A stretch of 64,000 nucleotides of DNA from Anas platyrhynchos (Eukaryota > Chordata > Aves > Anseriformes > Anatidae), in contig NC_092589.1 of the NCBI RefSeq assembly GCF_047663525.1, positions 62,367,501-62,431,500 of the forward strand, written 5' to 3'. A program made the position numbers and the translations under genes. Below the pieces are notes generated by a model, which was given only the letters and a program-made list of their open reading frames with translations, was not told the origin of the DNA and searched no databases. Shown here one piece after another: positions 14,186 to 28,904 of this stretch (positions are counted from its first letter, which is position 1; the number at the start of each line of letters is the position of its first letter).

Positions 14186-14425
14186 TTCTTTTCTTTTCTT
14201 TTCTTTTCTTTTCTTTTCTTTTCTTTTCTTTTCTTTTCTTTTCTTTTCTTTTCTTTTCTTTTCTTTTCTTTTCTTTTCTTTTCTTTTCTTTTCTTTTCTT
14301 TTCTTTTCTTTTCTTTTCTTTTCTTTTCTTTTCTTTTCTTTTCTTTTCTTTTCTTTTCTTTTCTTTTCTTTTCTTTTCTTTTCTTTTCTTTTCTTTTCTT
14401 TTCTTTTCTTTTCTTTTCTTTTCTT
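14186..14425. repeat. Perfect (CTTTT)n pentanucleotide array, about 48 units
   Basis: About 240 bp of uninterrupted TTTTC/CTTTT repeats, preceded by an imperfect lead-in from about 14170. It is homopyrimidine on the plus strand and has mirror symmetry, so it could form triplex DNA. Five overlapping open frames here (K-E-K-K-R on minus, F-S-F-L-F on plus) are translations of the repeat and are not genes. Confidence 0.98.
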
Positions 14426-15547
14426 CACAGTGATCTCTCCCCGGGGTACACTTGCATACTGAACCAAATATAAATCCAAAAAGCACCTTTTGTTTTTAAA
14501 GATTGACAAAAACTTGATCAAAGATAGATTTTTATCTAAGAGGATAATTCTTTTAATAATGAGCTGAAATGTCATATGCATTATTTACTAGGAGTTACTT
14601 TATTCCATACAGAAAAGTGAATTCAGTCTCTATAAAACTGTAGCATAATTAAATGTGCTACTTAAGTCAAAACAAAATCAATATTGTGCATCTGACAAAG
14701 GAAAAAATCAGCTTGTATATTGCCAAAGTAGTATTTTCATCTCTGCACAGAACTAGTGGTGTTCACAGACCTGCTTCTTCTCCTATTTCTTTCAATAGCA
14801 ACAAAACTGAGATTCCAAATAGTACCTCAAAGGCCAGCCACAATTTGAAGGCCAAAACACTGCTGAAAATTATTTTGAGCTATAATATTGTCTCAGTGAT
14901 ATGGTGGTTGAGATGTGGGTGGTGATACTGGTCAGCTACACTGTGCCTGGAAAAAATCTTTCAAAGAAACTACTTGTGTTTCTCTGCCATGCACGCACTC
15001 TGTAAACTCCCAAAGTAGAGTCTGAGTAAAAGGTGAAGAGTGAGATTTAGATTGCTTCCTATGGTGTGCAAGCATGACTGAAAAGCTTTAATCTCCTCAA
15101 AATCCAAGGGAATGACTCAACCAGCTGCAACAGACCTCCAGGACTGGTGGCACCTAAACTTGGTAGATGTAGCTCATTTTGAATCAGAGTTCCTGGTGGC
15201 TGTGTTTAAGCTCTCAGCTATGCGCAGACTCCCTTTTCTACGGACCATATAGAAAGCTGAGCTTCTGCATAAGCACCATCACTGTTCGAATCTGTGCAGA
15301 ATGGGGCCTCAACTCTGCTTTATCCCAGCTATCTGGTATGTGCCCTTGAGCACAGCTTTTGCACTTGAAAAGCACTAGGCGTAGTACAAAGTAAAACAGC
15401 CATTGCTAAATTGGTTCAAAACTATGAAAAAAACATATTGATGGTGCTAATCCAGGCCTGTGACTGTAAAATGTCATAGAAATTGCACCTTTAGGCTCCA
15501 GTCAGTACTCAGAATCAGTGGGGGACAGCAGACCAAGATAAAGACTG

Positions 15548-15548
15548 A

Positions 15549-15579
<31 letters not shown>
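15548..15579. repeat. Poly(A) run with one G
   Basis: About 30 A with a single G. No retrocopy could be recognised 5' of it. Confidence 0.9.
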
Positions 15580-18500
15580 TCTTAAAGCTAGGATACTCTC
15601 AGAAACCAGAGCCAAATCTGTACCTTCTCTGCTGCCTTCAGAAGAGCCTCACAGACCAAAAGATTCAGGTTATAAATACACACAAGCTCAGAGTGGTTGT
15701 CTCCTCTTCCCACCAGATGTATGGGAGGTAAATCCTCTGGAAGGATGCAAGTGACTATCAGCAGGCACCTCCAGTGGATGAAATATCAGAAAATATGAAT
15801 CTGGGACATGCAAAATTGCAAATGGTTACTTCCTATTTATTTGAGAGATGTCTTAAAAGAAATTCTTGTACTACTTGTATATATACTATTTTTGTACTAT
15901 GTAACCTATACTTAAATGTTATCTTCATTGCTTTAAAGTAACTGCAGTGGAGTCTAACATACTGACCCAAATGCAAGTCCCAAACCTTCTGAACCTCACC
16001 TGCTAATAACATCCAGAAATACCATAAGGTCTGGTAATCCATTTGGGTGCAGCAGCTTCTCCTTGCCTTGCCATCTTCCTCTTCTCTATGTACTGTCCTA
16101 ACTCATTCTGATCCTGTTAAATGCTGTATCTTCACTTGCCTATTTTACAGGGTACAACAGGTAATGTACATAATTCCCTGAAATGTGAAGGAGACAAGGT
16201 AGTAAAGGCATTGATTCAGATGAATATCTACCTTTTGGCTCATACGAAAGGAGGACACTGAACATCAGGTTCTCCTGGTGCTCCCTGTCATATCACATCA
16301 TCATAACACAAAAGCAAAGTAAGCAAAGTCTGGAAATGACATATAATCAAACGAATTCAGCTATGATGAGGTCTGTTTTGCAATACTCAGACGGGTGTTC
16401 ATGGATCTCGGGAAAGACAGAAAACCTTGCTTTCTATATTTTTGGGAAAGTGGCAATCTTAAATTAACTCAGTTAGTTTTGTCTGAGAGTTTGCATGGAT
16501 TTACGCAGATAACTTCATCCAAATATTTAAGTTCTGTTGGCTGAGCAAGAAGATCTTACAGTTAAAAACCAGATAATCTAATAAAACAAAATAAAAGACC
16601 TAATTAGTGATGGTAGCTCTGGCCTCATAAGAAAATACTGTGATTGATTTGGAACAAAGATCAGAGCACTAGCTCCACAGAAGTGTTATTCCAGCCACAG
16701 AAGGTCTTAAATACACCTTTTAAAATGTATAATACAATGCCAGATGGTTGAGCCACATCTGAGCTTTCCAGGGCATTCCATATGCAACCAAAGTTAGGTA
16801 ATTAAAGAAAGTAAAGTAGCTAAGGACCTGGCATTACAGTTAATGTGAGCACTGATAAATTGATTCTTGATCTTGTTCAGAAAAACTCTGGTGGGTGGCA
16901 TTTCTCTGAAATAGGCGTTAACTGGAATAGTCCAGTTTCAAGTCATGTTTTTCAGCTGCAAAGGTAATTTTTTCTAGTGCTTTAATAAAATAAAATTAAT
17001 GCAAAGCAGTAGTTTTTTCTAGCTAATCACCAAACTTCTGAATTCTCTCACTCTAGGCAAAATGACTTCCAGCTCTGAAACAAAATCTGGGTAGTTTAGC
17101 TCTTGAATACAACCAATACCCTACTGGAAATTTTGGCTACATCTACTTTCTCTCTTGCAATCCTTACGTGTATGGTAGCTAAACTTGTTATGTTCTCTGA
17201 TCCAGCAGAAATATCGGTATTGCTGTCTTCAACCGACCTGTGATTTACAGGGTGAGATTTAGCTTTACACTAAGAGGCGTAACTTCAGATATGTACACAC
17301 ATGTGTGCAAACCTGTATTCTAGCTGGTGGAGATCTACTCACTGCCATCAACAGTGTCTGAAAGGCAATTCATCTCAATTGAAACTATATATTTAGAGCG
17401 CAGTTGCTTGCATTTTGCTCCCATGCTGTTTGAGATGCTCTGGAGTATCCAGAGCACAGCTATAGGGTACATAAAGATGACACATGATGACACAATCAGG
17501 AGACCTCTGATTTACTAAATTGGTAGGAGGTTAGGCAATGCACCCTGCAGCACCTTAAATAGTATCAGGTATCTGTGCATGGACAGATGAATTCAGTGAC
17601 TTCTCAACCAAATCTCTTTTTAGACTGCACAGACTATACTAGTTCTCTGTCGACCAGAATGGGATTCAGATACCTAGCCCACACGCAGACAGATGCTTAA
17701 ATGCAGAAGCCTTAATCCTGTAAAAGCCTTGATCCTACCTAAGCAGTTAGTCTGCAGTGTGTAAGGACGGATCCAGCTGCCTAGGAGTTCATGATCCTTT
17801 ATTTGGGCTATATGCATATGTGGGCTATATGCGTATCTTATAGGTAGTCTGCTGTGTTGTATTATACCCCATATATCTGCCTCGGAAATGCCACAAAGGT
17901 AGTTGATAAACAAAGAGGGGGCAGAGCCAGGTGACAAACATCTGTCCATCCAAAAGTAAACATCTGCTCAGGCTTACACTGGGCAACAATGTGGGCTGAG
18001 ATCCTAAGCATTTCCCCTTCCCCCAGGTCTTGAAGATAGCATCAGCCCATCTCTGAACACCAAAGTGCACCCAGACGGTGTGAAGAGTCTCCATGAGGAC
18101 TCAAGCCCAAACCCGTTAATTTCCCAAGATTATTTATTCCTGTATCCCAGACAGTATAATATTTCCTGAAGTTTCTTCCATCATGCTACTGGTTTCTGAA
18201 TCCCTGTATCCCAGGAAGCCACTGGTTACATGCAACAGTGTGGAGTGGAGAGAAAATTCACGATGAGCAGCCAGGCATGCCAAGGCACACGGGCAACCAA
18301 GGAGTGTGTCCTTGCTCACCATTCAAGTTGTATAAAGGAGGAAGACAGAGGACTTGTGTAGAAAAAAATAAATAAATAAATAAAATCCTTTAGAGCAGGA
18401 ACATCATGAAGATCCTGGCAACAATTTTTATGTTGTCCAAGTTAAATTACCATAAGAATTGCTCTGGTATAAAACTAGTGTAAACAAGAGGAAATATCTC

Positions 18501-21500
18501 CTATATTCTGCAAGTAACGGTGAAAGGTATGAGGTATATTAACTGATAGAGGTGCCTGAAAGGTATCTGTCATAACAATAGCAGAATTTTCCAAGTCAGC
18601 TGTTTAAAAACAATTGTATAAGACTGATTTATTTTTTCTCTTCAGGCTTTTATCCTTCCTTGATCACAGTTTAAGAAGGAACTAATGAGAAACCAGTATT
18701 GGGCAAGGAAACAATTTGACAATATGTTATTTATTTAGTGCTTTGCCCCCCTGTTGCTCAGCTTGTAAACAATTGCAAGCACAGTCTGATCAGCAAAACA
18801 GACCTGGCATGTCAACCCCACAGCCCAGAGGCTGGGTATAAATGCATTTAAAAGAGATGTCCAACTAGATCCTCAGCGGGTGTCCTTCACGGTAGCTCCA
18901 TTAGCCTTGCTAATGTCGCATTAAGCGTCTCTATAAGCCTAATCCTGATGTGGACTTGATTGACTGAAGATTTTTCGAAGCTTATGCCATAAAATCACGA
19001 CTTGTGGCATTTGTTTCATACAGTCCTGACATTTTGGTGGTTCATTAGCAGTAAACAGAGTTGTTACAAAGTTATAGAAGTTATATCTCAGGGCATTAAA
19101 AGCAATTTAGTAGGATTATCTGTTTATTTTTTCACTCTGTTTTTAAGGAGATGTTTATACAAGCCTTTTATATTAGTTTTCCCCATGACTTCCATGTTTT
19201 AGTCATGCAAATGTGTCAAACACATAGCTAAAAAATTCTTTATTTCTTTCTTTAATAGAAAATTCAATTTCAAAATAAACAGCAATGCTCAGCGTTCTTA
19301 GACTGTTTCCCTATACGACATTTAAACTTTCCATCAGAAAATAAATATTTTTAATCACCTTTAAGATTAAAAAATAAATAAATTACCAACCACCTTTACA
19401 TTTTTAGTGGGAAGGACACAAAGGAGGATTTCCTCCCACTATAGTGAGTAAAGCGAAGTTGTTTTATCATTAAAGGCTTGAAGTGGCTATGCCTCCCACC
19501 ACAGTAAGATTTCCTGGGTGTCCAGATGACTTTCTCTGGTCGTGTCCAGAGCATTTAGACTCGGCAGTGCTTCACAGCTTGGCACCTCTGTCAGTGATAA
19601 GGCTGCCCTCATCATGTACCAAGACCCCTGTTTCCCGGATCCAGAAGGTCTCTGCTTGTCTTCAAAATGTGCAGGGCTACTGCCAAACCCTTCTGCTTTT
19701 TCAGACATTCCTCCAAGCAGGAGAGCAAACTGGGAGCTGTTTCAGCCACACTTGTGTCAGCTCTGCACCTCAGCCCATGCAGTTACATGCTTTCTTGGCC
19801 CCTCTGGAGACACCAATCTCAAGTCTGGCGGTACAGGGATGCAAGTCAGCCTGCGTCTATATAATCTGCAGATATCCCTCTACATTTTTCTTCCTCGGGG
19901 CACTGCAGCATGTTTAATGAAGTCTGCAAACTTGCCAGCTCCCCAAGCCTCCCTAATTAGGCACTTGTGATATGACAAGCTTCTTAACAATATTATTTAC
20001 TTTCCCTGAGACATAGCAAGGGAAGGTTATGTTTCCCTCCCTGCAGAAACCAGTAGCATGATGGATGAAACTTCAGGAAATATTATACTGGCTGGTTGTT
20101 TAAGTTTTAATATGAAACATACTTGTGTCTGGGTTGGGCCTGAATTTTTCAGCAACCCGAATTCCTGCAAGGAAATTTTAATTTCCTTCCTTTGATGCAA
20201 TTAGGCTTTAAAATCTTTCAGCTCTTCTGTTTTGCTAAGAAACAAAAATCCTTTCAATTTGCACAGCTCCTTTTGAGACTACACTAACATGTAAGAGGGG
20301 AGCCCTCTCTTCCATTGGTGGTGTTTTACATACAGAAGGAAAAAATCCCAAACCAATTCAACAAGTTGGTTAGTCCTGATGAGCATGCAGATAATAACTG
20401 AAGGGGAAAGAGGAGAGGGCAGGTACTGAGGTGAGGAGACAAACGTTCTCAGGGTGCCACTCCCTGTGAAATCCCCCACCTTTCCCACCACTCTCTCTTC
20501 TGCCCCGAGACAGAGCATGGTGCACACCTGGGGTGCCACCCACTTTGGTGGCACTTCTCTCAGCAGCTTAAATCAAGAACAAAGCAATTCTTTCTTCAAA
20601 CTGAAAGAAATGTCATTTTCCCCTGTATCATCCATCCACTTTCCTTAAGAACTGCTCAGCAAAATGATGCCCAACAGTATTTGGAGGTGTCTCAGGACGC
20701 AGCCAATCAGCCTTTGACATCCAGTCTAAGAAATGGCAATAAACAGCATCCGAACCACATCTTCCCATTAAAGTATTTGGGAGTAATGTAGAGCTGCCCT
20801 TGCTTACCAAACAGGATCTATCACTGCCAAGGGGAAGTAGAGGCTGCTGGAAGCTAGCAATACTGTGCTGGTCACCTCCGTGACAGACTTTCCAGGACTT
20901 CAAGCAGTTGTGCATTACTTCTACCAAGCTACTCAACGCTGCTGTCATGACTAATAGCTTTTTCCAATCAAATTTTAACCTCAAATAAAATAGTAGTCTC
21001 ATGAAAAATATAAACCATCAAAAAATCTTACCACATTTCTCAAACGTCAACATGAAAATCTCTAGTAGATGAAACTAAGAACTTTATTTCACACCCATGG
21101 ATCAACCTTAAAATCAGGGGATGCTGGGAGATGGCTTCTCTTACATTATTCTGAGGGTGAGGAAATATATCCCAAGAAATGTCAGATAGATAAAAAGACA
21201 GAAAGAAATATGGGAAGAAAGAAAAAAGATAGGAAGATAGATAGGAATTGCAGGGAACCTAGCACTCTCCAATTCACAAGCCAACCACGAGCCAAACCAA
21301 TTTAGTTATGCAACAATACTTGGTTTCTCTCCTGTGCAGAACCTCATGCCAAGGACGGATTAGAGCAACAGCAATTTGTTTCAGATTTACTCTGTCAGAT
21401 CAGCTGCTGATAGCTTCAGACCACCCTAATATGGGAGGGAAAATGAAGCTGTCTGTTGACAGAAGAGTTTGTGATTTTCCTGAGGCACTTCATTGTTTAT

Positions 21501-22228
21501 GTGAAACCATTAAGGAAGCCTGAGGTGATATGAGTTCCAGCTCCTTTTAAAAATGATCACCAAAGAGACTTCAGATTTATGAGTTCACCTCAGTTCTCTT
21601 CATGACATACTTCAATCTCCTTGTCTTGGGTAAAATGCAAGTCTAAACACTAACTGTGACCACAATGCCTGCTGCTACAAAACATTTGCTTCTTTTTCAT
21701 AGAATGCTAAACAGTGGCTTAGCTTTGGGAGCTGTAAATAAATGAACTTCATTTTGAAACAAACCCAGGGTTTACATCATCTTAACTATAAACTGTAAAT
21801 TAGGTGCAATGGAAGTTACATTAGATCTTTATATGCTACTTAGAGGTAAGACTTTCAAAGATGTCTAAGGAATTTAAATATCCAATTCCCATTAATTTTA
21901 ATAGAAAGCTATACTCAGCTCCCTCAGGTAGTTTCAAAAACTTCATCTTAACAGACTGTGTTGTAAACCCTGAGCCTATGAGATCTTTGGAGAGATTCCC
22001 ACTGAGTTTAGGAGATTTGGATGCAGCTCTCATTGCCTTTCCACGCCAGGGATCTCCTCCTCAGAAAACAGGACCACAGCATAACCGCCTCCCTAATTGT
22101 AACCCCCTAACTTGACATTGCAACTTTTTCCCTAGAAACAGGGAGAAAAAGGGACAGTGTATTGCACAAACAGAAACACTGCATATGACCCCCCCATGCA
22201 CCCAGAGTGTGTAAATTTACAAATTCCT

Positions 22229-22264
22229 TTTTTTTTATTTTTTATTTTATTTTATTTTATTTTA
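22229..22264. repeat. (TTTTA)n short array after poly(T)
   Basis: A poly(T) run passes into five to six TTTTA units. Confidence 0.9.
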
Positions 22265-25200
22265 GACACAGGACATTCTTGGTTCAAGGAGCTTCTGTTA
22301 CCTCTCGGCATGACCAGAGAGAGTAAACCAGGAGATCCTGTCAGGTAACTTCAGTGCTGCAGGAGAGATTAGAAGGAGGGTATTATATTATTTTGTACCA
22401 AGGTTGACAAGATCCCCAATCCACTTATGTCAGAAGCAAAACTACCATTGCCCATGATGGCACCAGATTTCCCCTGACCTGAAGATCCTGCTAGCTCTGG
22501 GGGATTTCAAACCCTCAGCACCATAGGCACCCTCCTGCTTCTGGCCCGTCTCTTCTTCTCCCTACAGTAAGCTTTGACCAACATGGGGAGGACATGTCCT
22601 CACCCCCAAGCAGTGCTGATGCACCATCAATGTGTCACCTCATGACCTTCACCTCAGGACCTGCCCTGGCAGAGCAACATGTCCATTTCTTGCAGCATCA
22701 TTTCCTCTAGTTAACCCTCCAGCTTCAAAGGATCAGCCTCATTTGTCTCCTTCAGAACTCAAGTTAAATTGGAGTTTCTTTCATACTTGGGATTTAAACT
22801 TGCTTTTTCATCATAGGTACAATGCTGCTTGAGAGTCCAGATGACATAATGCTGTAGATTGCAAAAATGAGAAAATAACCACAGGTAATTTTAAACCAAA
22901 CACAAAATTATATTAGTTGCACTTGAATTTAAAGCCAAATTTTGGATTAGGGCTCCATTTATTGGCAATTCTGGGAAAAGGTTTCAGTATAATCCCCAGT
23001 TAATGAAACCTTTGCTAGTGAATTTCCTTTGTCAACACTGCATTTAATGTGAGAAGTGCTTATACCTGCTAGATCATCAAAACCTGCAAAGCTAATAGAC
23101 TCAACTGGAATGTAAAAAACAGGGAGGATTTTCATAAAACTTTAATAAAAGCTTTTGGCCTAGAATGGTGTAGGGTGATTCCTTTAAAAACAACTCTACT
23201 ATTACTATTCTCCAGTTTCCAAATACTTTTTTTGCCGTGAAAATTGACAGACAGCTATGCTAATATATATATATATTGAAGTATTTCTTGGAAATGTTGC
23301 ACAAACAAAAGAAAAATTCAATTGTAAAATCCCCAGAAACCTAGCCAAGCTGAGTTTGAGCTCTAGATCCCTTTAGTCCTGTGCATGGGTTATGGAGTCG
23401 GACTGATGCCAAGACCTAAATACACTGGTCAGAAAGGTCATCTTGACCACTACTAGAAGAAGAAATGCTGGTTCAGTTCAATTAAATGCTGCAGTGCCAG
23501 GTTTCCCTCCGTGTCCGTATGTGCAGTGACTGACAGGCGCATGACAGAGAGGAGATCTAACCTGATCTGTGTCCAGCAAGCACATCCTATCCTGCTGCAG
23601 AAGTGAATGCAGGTGCAGTCTGTATTTAGCAGGGTATGGATATCTGCATCACAGGCATTTTAGAAAAGCCACCTTTAATGAAAGCTGTAGGGTGGCGTTT
23701 CCCTGTGCATTTTTGTGAGACTTCTGTGCCAAAGGTGAAGTTGTTGCCTCTGTTCATATGTCAGCCAATGACTAAAAAAATATCAGAAATACTCAAGGGC
23801 TATCTTTTGCTGGTAGTATTACATATGGTATAGGAAAAGTATTTCCTCTTTCAGGAACCCAAAGTAAAAATGCTTTTGAACTCCACTGCATGATTCTTTT
23901 TTCTTTTTGCAATTAGCCCCACCACTATGTTTTTCCCTTTGTCCAACGAAAATCCTCTTATGCTACAGTGTCATTCCTATAAGTGGTTATCAACTTGAAC
24001 ATTAGACATTTCCTTCCTCCTTCTCCTACATGACACCATTTGTCACAAGGATTTGGGATCCAGCAGCAAGAGAGACTTTTAAAGAATCCTTCCCACTGCA
24101 GGGAGCATGTGCTGAGACAGGACTTTGGAAATTCAATTAATGCTTCCATGAACACAAGTAATGTGTGAACGTGCCTGTGGCTGTGTACTTCCCTATGAAA
24201 CCTTAGAACTAGGATTAAAGTGACTTTCAGGTCAGGTGGGAGGATTGCACTAAAAAAGAAATGCTTTATTTTTCCCTTAAAATTTTAAACTCTTCATTTC
24301 AACTGTGTTGACTTTGTGTTTGCAAAAACAGGAATGCTCATGGAAACAGTATTCAAAATATTTTTAAATACTCGGGAAAAGCAAATTTTGAAGTCCTACA
24401 AAAAATATTTGCAGTGGAAATCTCATTCCCCTCACCCAGTCAGGAAACAGAAATACACCATATACACTGTACAGCCATTACAGCTGTTTGAAGTGTGCCA
24501 AGAACTACTCATAAATTAACTACAGACATTGAATTTTGTAAATAAGTTTGATTAATAACTAATCAAAATCTTCTCAACGGCAATCCAGCTGAAAAATATG
24601 GAAACGTTTGTTGGAAAATATGGTGTTACAAACTGCATCTCTAGCTTGACTTCCCAGTTTTCTGAACCACTGCCTTACATTCTGCCAAACGTGTCCCGGA
24701 TGACTGGTAAGAAAAACTTTTGCTTTATTTTTCCTCCCTCTTGCTTGTCATATTGCTAGCTGAGTTTTTCATGATGGTGCTGTCAGAATGGAATCTGTGG
24801 GACTATGTGGAACTACACCAGATACACATCCATGGGTACAACCCAACATCAGCACACAGTCCTCACCTTGGTTTCTTGCAACATCCCCTTTTTGCACCTA
24901 TGCTTGAAGTCTATGTGCTTGCCTAAATTTTGCTCTATCTGAAGTGTCACTTAGTGTGGTGCAGACCTGTGACTGATGTTAAGCTGTAAACCTCCTTTTC
25001 CGTAGAAGTGCTTTCCTGAATATGAGATTAAGCACAAACATACTGAGCAGACAAACATCTTCAAAATCTTTTTTTTTTTGTTTCTAATTTACTACAGTTA
25101 TAATTATCATAGTGCTGTGTTTTCTAATACTGGTGATACGATCAACCATATACTGAAGAAAAAAAAAATAAAGAAAAAAACCCCACACCACCACCACCAA

Positions 25201-28200
25201 CAGTAACTACAAAAACATATAATTTGGTTGATATTAAACACTAGGCGAGTGAAAACCAAAGGCAGGAGGATATCGGCATTTGGGATGCCACTTGAGCATA
25301 ATATCAAGCTTGTTTTCATTTTTCCAACCATGGGTGGAAGAAATCCAAGCAGAAAAAGATACCAATGACAGATTTCTGATATATGCATGCAAACGTCAAA
25401 CATACGCTTTGAAATATTTACTCATCTAAATCCCACTGATACCAGTTTGATGACAATGAATTTTGCATTAGGGGTTGAGTTCCTCTTCAGAAGCATCACT
25501 CTCCTGGTTTGTAAGGAGAAATTAGCATTACTCGTGCCAGCAATTAATGACACCTAAGTAAAGAAGGCTAATGGAAAATTACCATCTGAATTGTTCTGAA
25601 ATCCCCAAACTTTCCAAGTGCAAAAGCTTTCTTCCTTCCCCATATAAGCAGTATTTTCTGTGATAGCGTAGGTTTATTTTAAAAATTATTTACAGGCTGA
25701 AAGTTCAGCACTGGTATTAGCCTTCATTTTGAGTTGTATTCTGGTGAAAAAAGTTAAGTCAGTTGCTGGGCTAAAAATGTGTTGTCTCAGAACCAGATAA
25801 CATTTCACAAACATAGTTTTTGTCAATCAAGAATATTAATTTTCAAAAGTAAGGAATGCCACAGGCAAAACTGAGAGGAAAAGAATAGATGGTAAAACAT
25901 GGAAGTGCTTCTGAAAAAAAAAAAATGATTTATTAAATTATAAAGACACGAGACTACCATTGCTCAATTGAGAATGACAACTCTGGCTACAAAAGCATTT
26001 TGACTCAGTGGCAAAGAGGAGGAAAAAAAAAGAAATACAGTAATAAATAACAAATCCAGGACAGCAAGCAATACACACTACAAAGTGTGGAAAATTGATA
26101 GAGAAAGCCAAAGATGTTCACCTGATCAGGCTGGCAATAAAAATAAGCATAATAAGAGGAAAAGCAAACATAATGTAGAATGAGATGGCAGAGGTTAGAG
26201 TATGTAAAAAGTGCTGAAATAGAAAAATAAATCATTCTCTTCTGTATTTTAAAGACCCAGAAAGATGTAATACTTTCCAATGGATTTGTAACTCAGAACA
26301 TCTCTTATAGAGGAACATTTTACCCCTAGATTGTCTGCACCCCTTCTGTAAAAGGAGAAATTTAAATGCCCACAAGCAAATATATATATATGTTTAGGAA
26401 CAAGGGTGTGGGTTGCAGACAGCAATGTAGGAGTTACATATTCTTGTGCCACTCTGGAAGGAATTGACACTAGCAGGAACCGAGGGGTTGCTATAGCCAG
26501 ACAGCTCAGCACAAGCCCTAAACCTGATTTTGTAGCAAATACGGGGAATATAGGAGTGAATATTACAAGGTAGATAGATTAGGACAAGGACAGTGTGAAG
26601 CCACCAAAGCAGGATGTGCAATGGGGATGCCAAGCTCCCTCCAAAGGCAAACATGACTCCTCTCAGGAAGGTAAGCTGAAGTAGGGCCCCTGTCTCCTGC
26701 TTGGTGCTGGGGGCAGGGGCCTCATGGTGGCCCAGAGAACATTGGGACTGGGGAATTCCTGCCAGGCCTACACTGGTGGGTAACAGACAGGTTCCCTCTT
26801 CTGCAAATGTCACAAACCAAGTGTCGTCCTGTTACCGGCTAGTCATTTTACTGCATTTCTAGAGCCCACAAACCCACTTGTACCTCAAGTGGGATACCTG
26901 CACACCCAAGTCCAGCTAACAGGTTTCCTCCCGTCCCCTGAAGGAGACCCCTCTGGTCCTGTGCCTTTCTGGCTGAGGGGACAGACCACTTGTTGGACAG
27001 ATTACTTCTTGGGCACTGGTTTGCAATGATTCAGCTCTCAGCACTTGGAATATTTATGACATTTAAAAATATTAAGAAATAAAATAGTCACAAGTATAAC
27101 ATAAATAAATTTAAATACAATAAACTCGTCTTGCTTCCAGCCAACTCAAACCATGAAATGAGAAACTCAGGGATTGTCTGCCTGAGGAAAAAGAGACTAA
27201 ATAACCTTATACATACACAGAAGCCAAAAGACTTCTCTGTCCTAGGAAATGTCTCAAGGCGTAACCCTGTATGCCAAGAAAAGTTTTTTGCAGGTGGTTT
27301 CTTCTAATCTTCCTTAGGGCCCTTACACAGAAGTCCAGCACAGATGACCCAAGGGAAGGAAAGCATGCCTGCAAGCACCTCAGTGAGCAGCGCTGCACAA
27401 AGTTTGGCTGAAGATGAGCCTTTCCTAAGTACTGTCTCTAGGCATTGATGTCTGACAGCATTTCTGTGCTCTTCCTGTGTTCCCCACATTGGTGTCTTTC
27501 TCCTTATCTTGTGCTCAGTCTGCAAACTCCTCAGAGTGGTCATGGTGTCCTGGTTTATGCAGGCACAGCACCAAGCACCGTGGGATCCTGACCTGTGATT
27601 ATGTTCTCCAGACACCATCCTAAGACCGGACAGTCAAATCTGCGGGTGTAGCATCACTAGGACCACATGCAAGCAAGAAAGCTACAGCATAACCTACGTA
27701 TAACTTGAGTACTCATACTTTCAGAGGAAAAAGTACTTAAAAGATCTTCAGAGAGAGAAATTACACATAAAAATACATAACATTGTATCAGCAGATAAGA
27801 AAGCAGAACAGTAGAACCAATGTTGGGGGAAAAATACTTCTCAGGGACTGAGATATTGGTGTATAAAAGAATTTTCTAGGAGAGTAATGTAGGAGAGTAA
27901 TGTAGCCTTCAGCTTTTGAGCTATTAATACTGTGTTGGACAAAAACATTTATAGCTAGCAGTAAAGAACAATCTTGTAGTGTCAAAACCAGAATGGATCA
28001 TGCAGAATTTTCCCCCTCTGGAACTGATAAATGTAATCAGCTATCTCCTTTTTGCTTTTAGGTGCAATATGAATCGCATTCTTCAGAAATATTGTCCAAA
28101 TAGTTCAGTAGTATTTTCAGCACAGAGGTTGACTGTTAATGGTTCACATTGACTAATCTATGTTCAAAAATAACATGAAATTCCTTTGGCTCTCCTTCTA

Positions 28201-28820
28201 TTTAAGGAATACATTTTACACTGAAAAAAAAAAATAACAAATAAGAAATAACTATTCTTGCTTAACTAAACACTGGAACAGATTTTTCACCCTTATATCT
28301 GCAAAACTTGCAAGAATCACTGACATTTATATACGTACTCTTAAAGCACACTTTGGCTCATGGAAAGAATATCCTGATTCTTCATGTGACATCATTCAAA
28401 CTTACACTTATTTTAAACACTAATTTCTAATTTCTATAATCATGGTTGTTTCCATCACAAAGCATTTAACAGGAAACATCTCAATAACGCAGTCAGATCA
28501 ATAGGACATGGGAAAACAGTATGAAACTATGTATTTTCTGACTTGCATACTGACATTTGATTATTCCAGATTAAGTTTGCATAGTACATTCTTAAATACA
28601 GTTGAATATTTATTAAGGCCCTTTTAAAAATTGTAGTTTCAACAACTGACATGAACTATTTCACAGTTAGACTAGACAGGGTTAAGTTTACTCTTGAGCA
28701 TAGCACAGAGCCTAAACCCTTTGATGTAAAAGCATAGAATTCTATGCTGCAGTCTACATTACTAGGTGTGTCATAGAATTATACTGTATTTGACCATTTT
28801 AAATTTACTGGCTTTAGCAT

Positions 28821-28904
28821 TAAAATAAAAAATAAAATAAAATAAAATAAAATAAAATAAAATAAAATAAAATAAAATAAAATAAAATAAAATAAAACAA
28901 AATA
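28821..28904. repeat. (TAAAA)n pentanucleotide array
   Basis: About 16-17 units of AAAAT/TAAAA with few interruptions, ending in AACAAAATATAAAAAG. Confidence 0.95.

Larger units (their letters stand above)
14426..28820. other. Intergenic, apart from the sites listed
   Basis: No gene was recognised. Patches of lower AT content at 19480-19970 and 26390-26990 open frames of about 140 codons. At 19480-19970 two plus-strand frames are open at once, so neither is credible. AAAT runs lie at 18366-18384. Confidence 0.55.

Noticed and set aside
13859-14581. 240-codon minus-strand frame rich in K-E-K-K-R, and plus-strand F-S-F-L-F frames
   Set aside because: They are translations of the CTTTT array.
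15286-15294. GTTCGAATC, a tRNA B-box match
   Set aside because: No A box at the right distance and no cloverleaf stems could be formed around it.
19483-19970. Two overlapping plus-strand frames of 144 and 142 codons
   Set aside because: Both are open over the same DNA in different frames, with no domain, signal or codon pattern favouring either. This is best explained by locally fewer stop codons.
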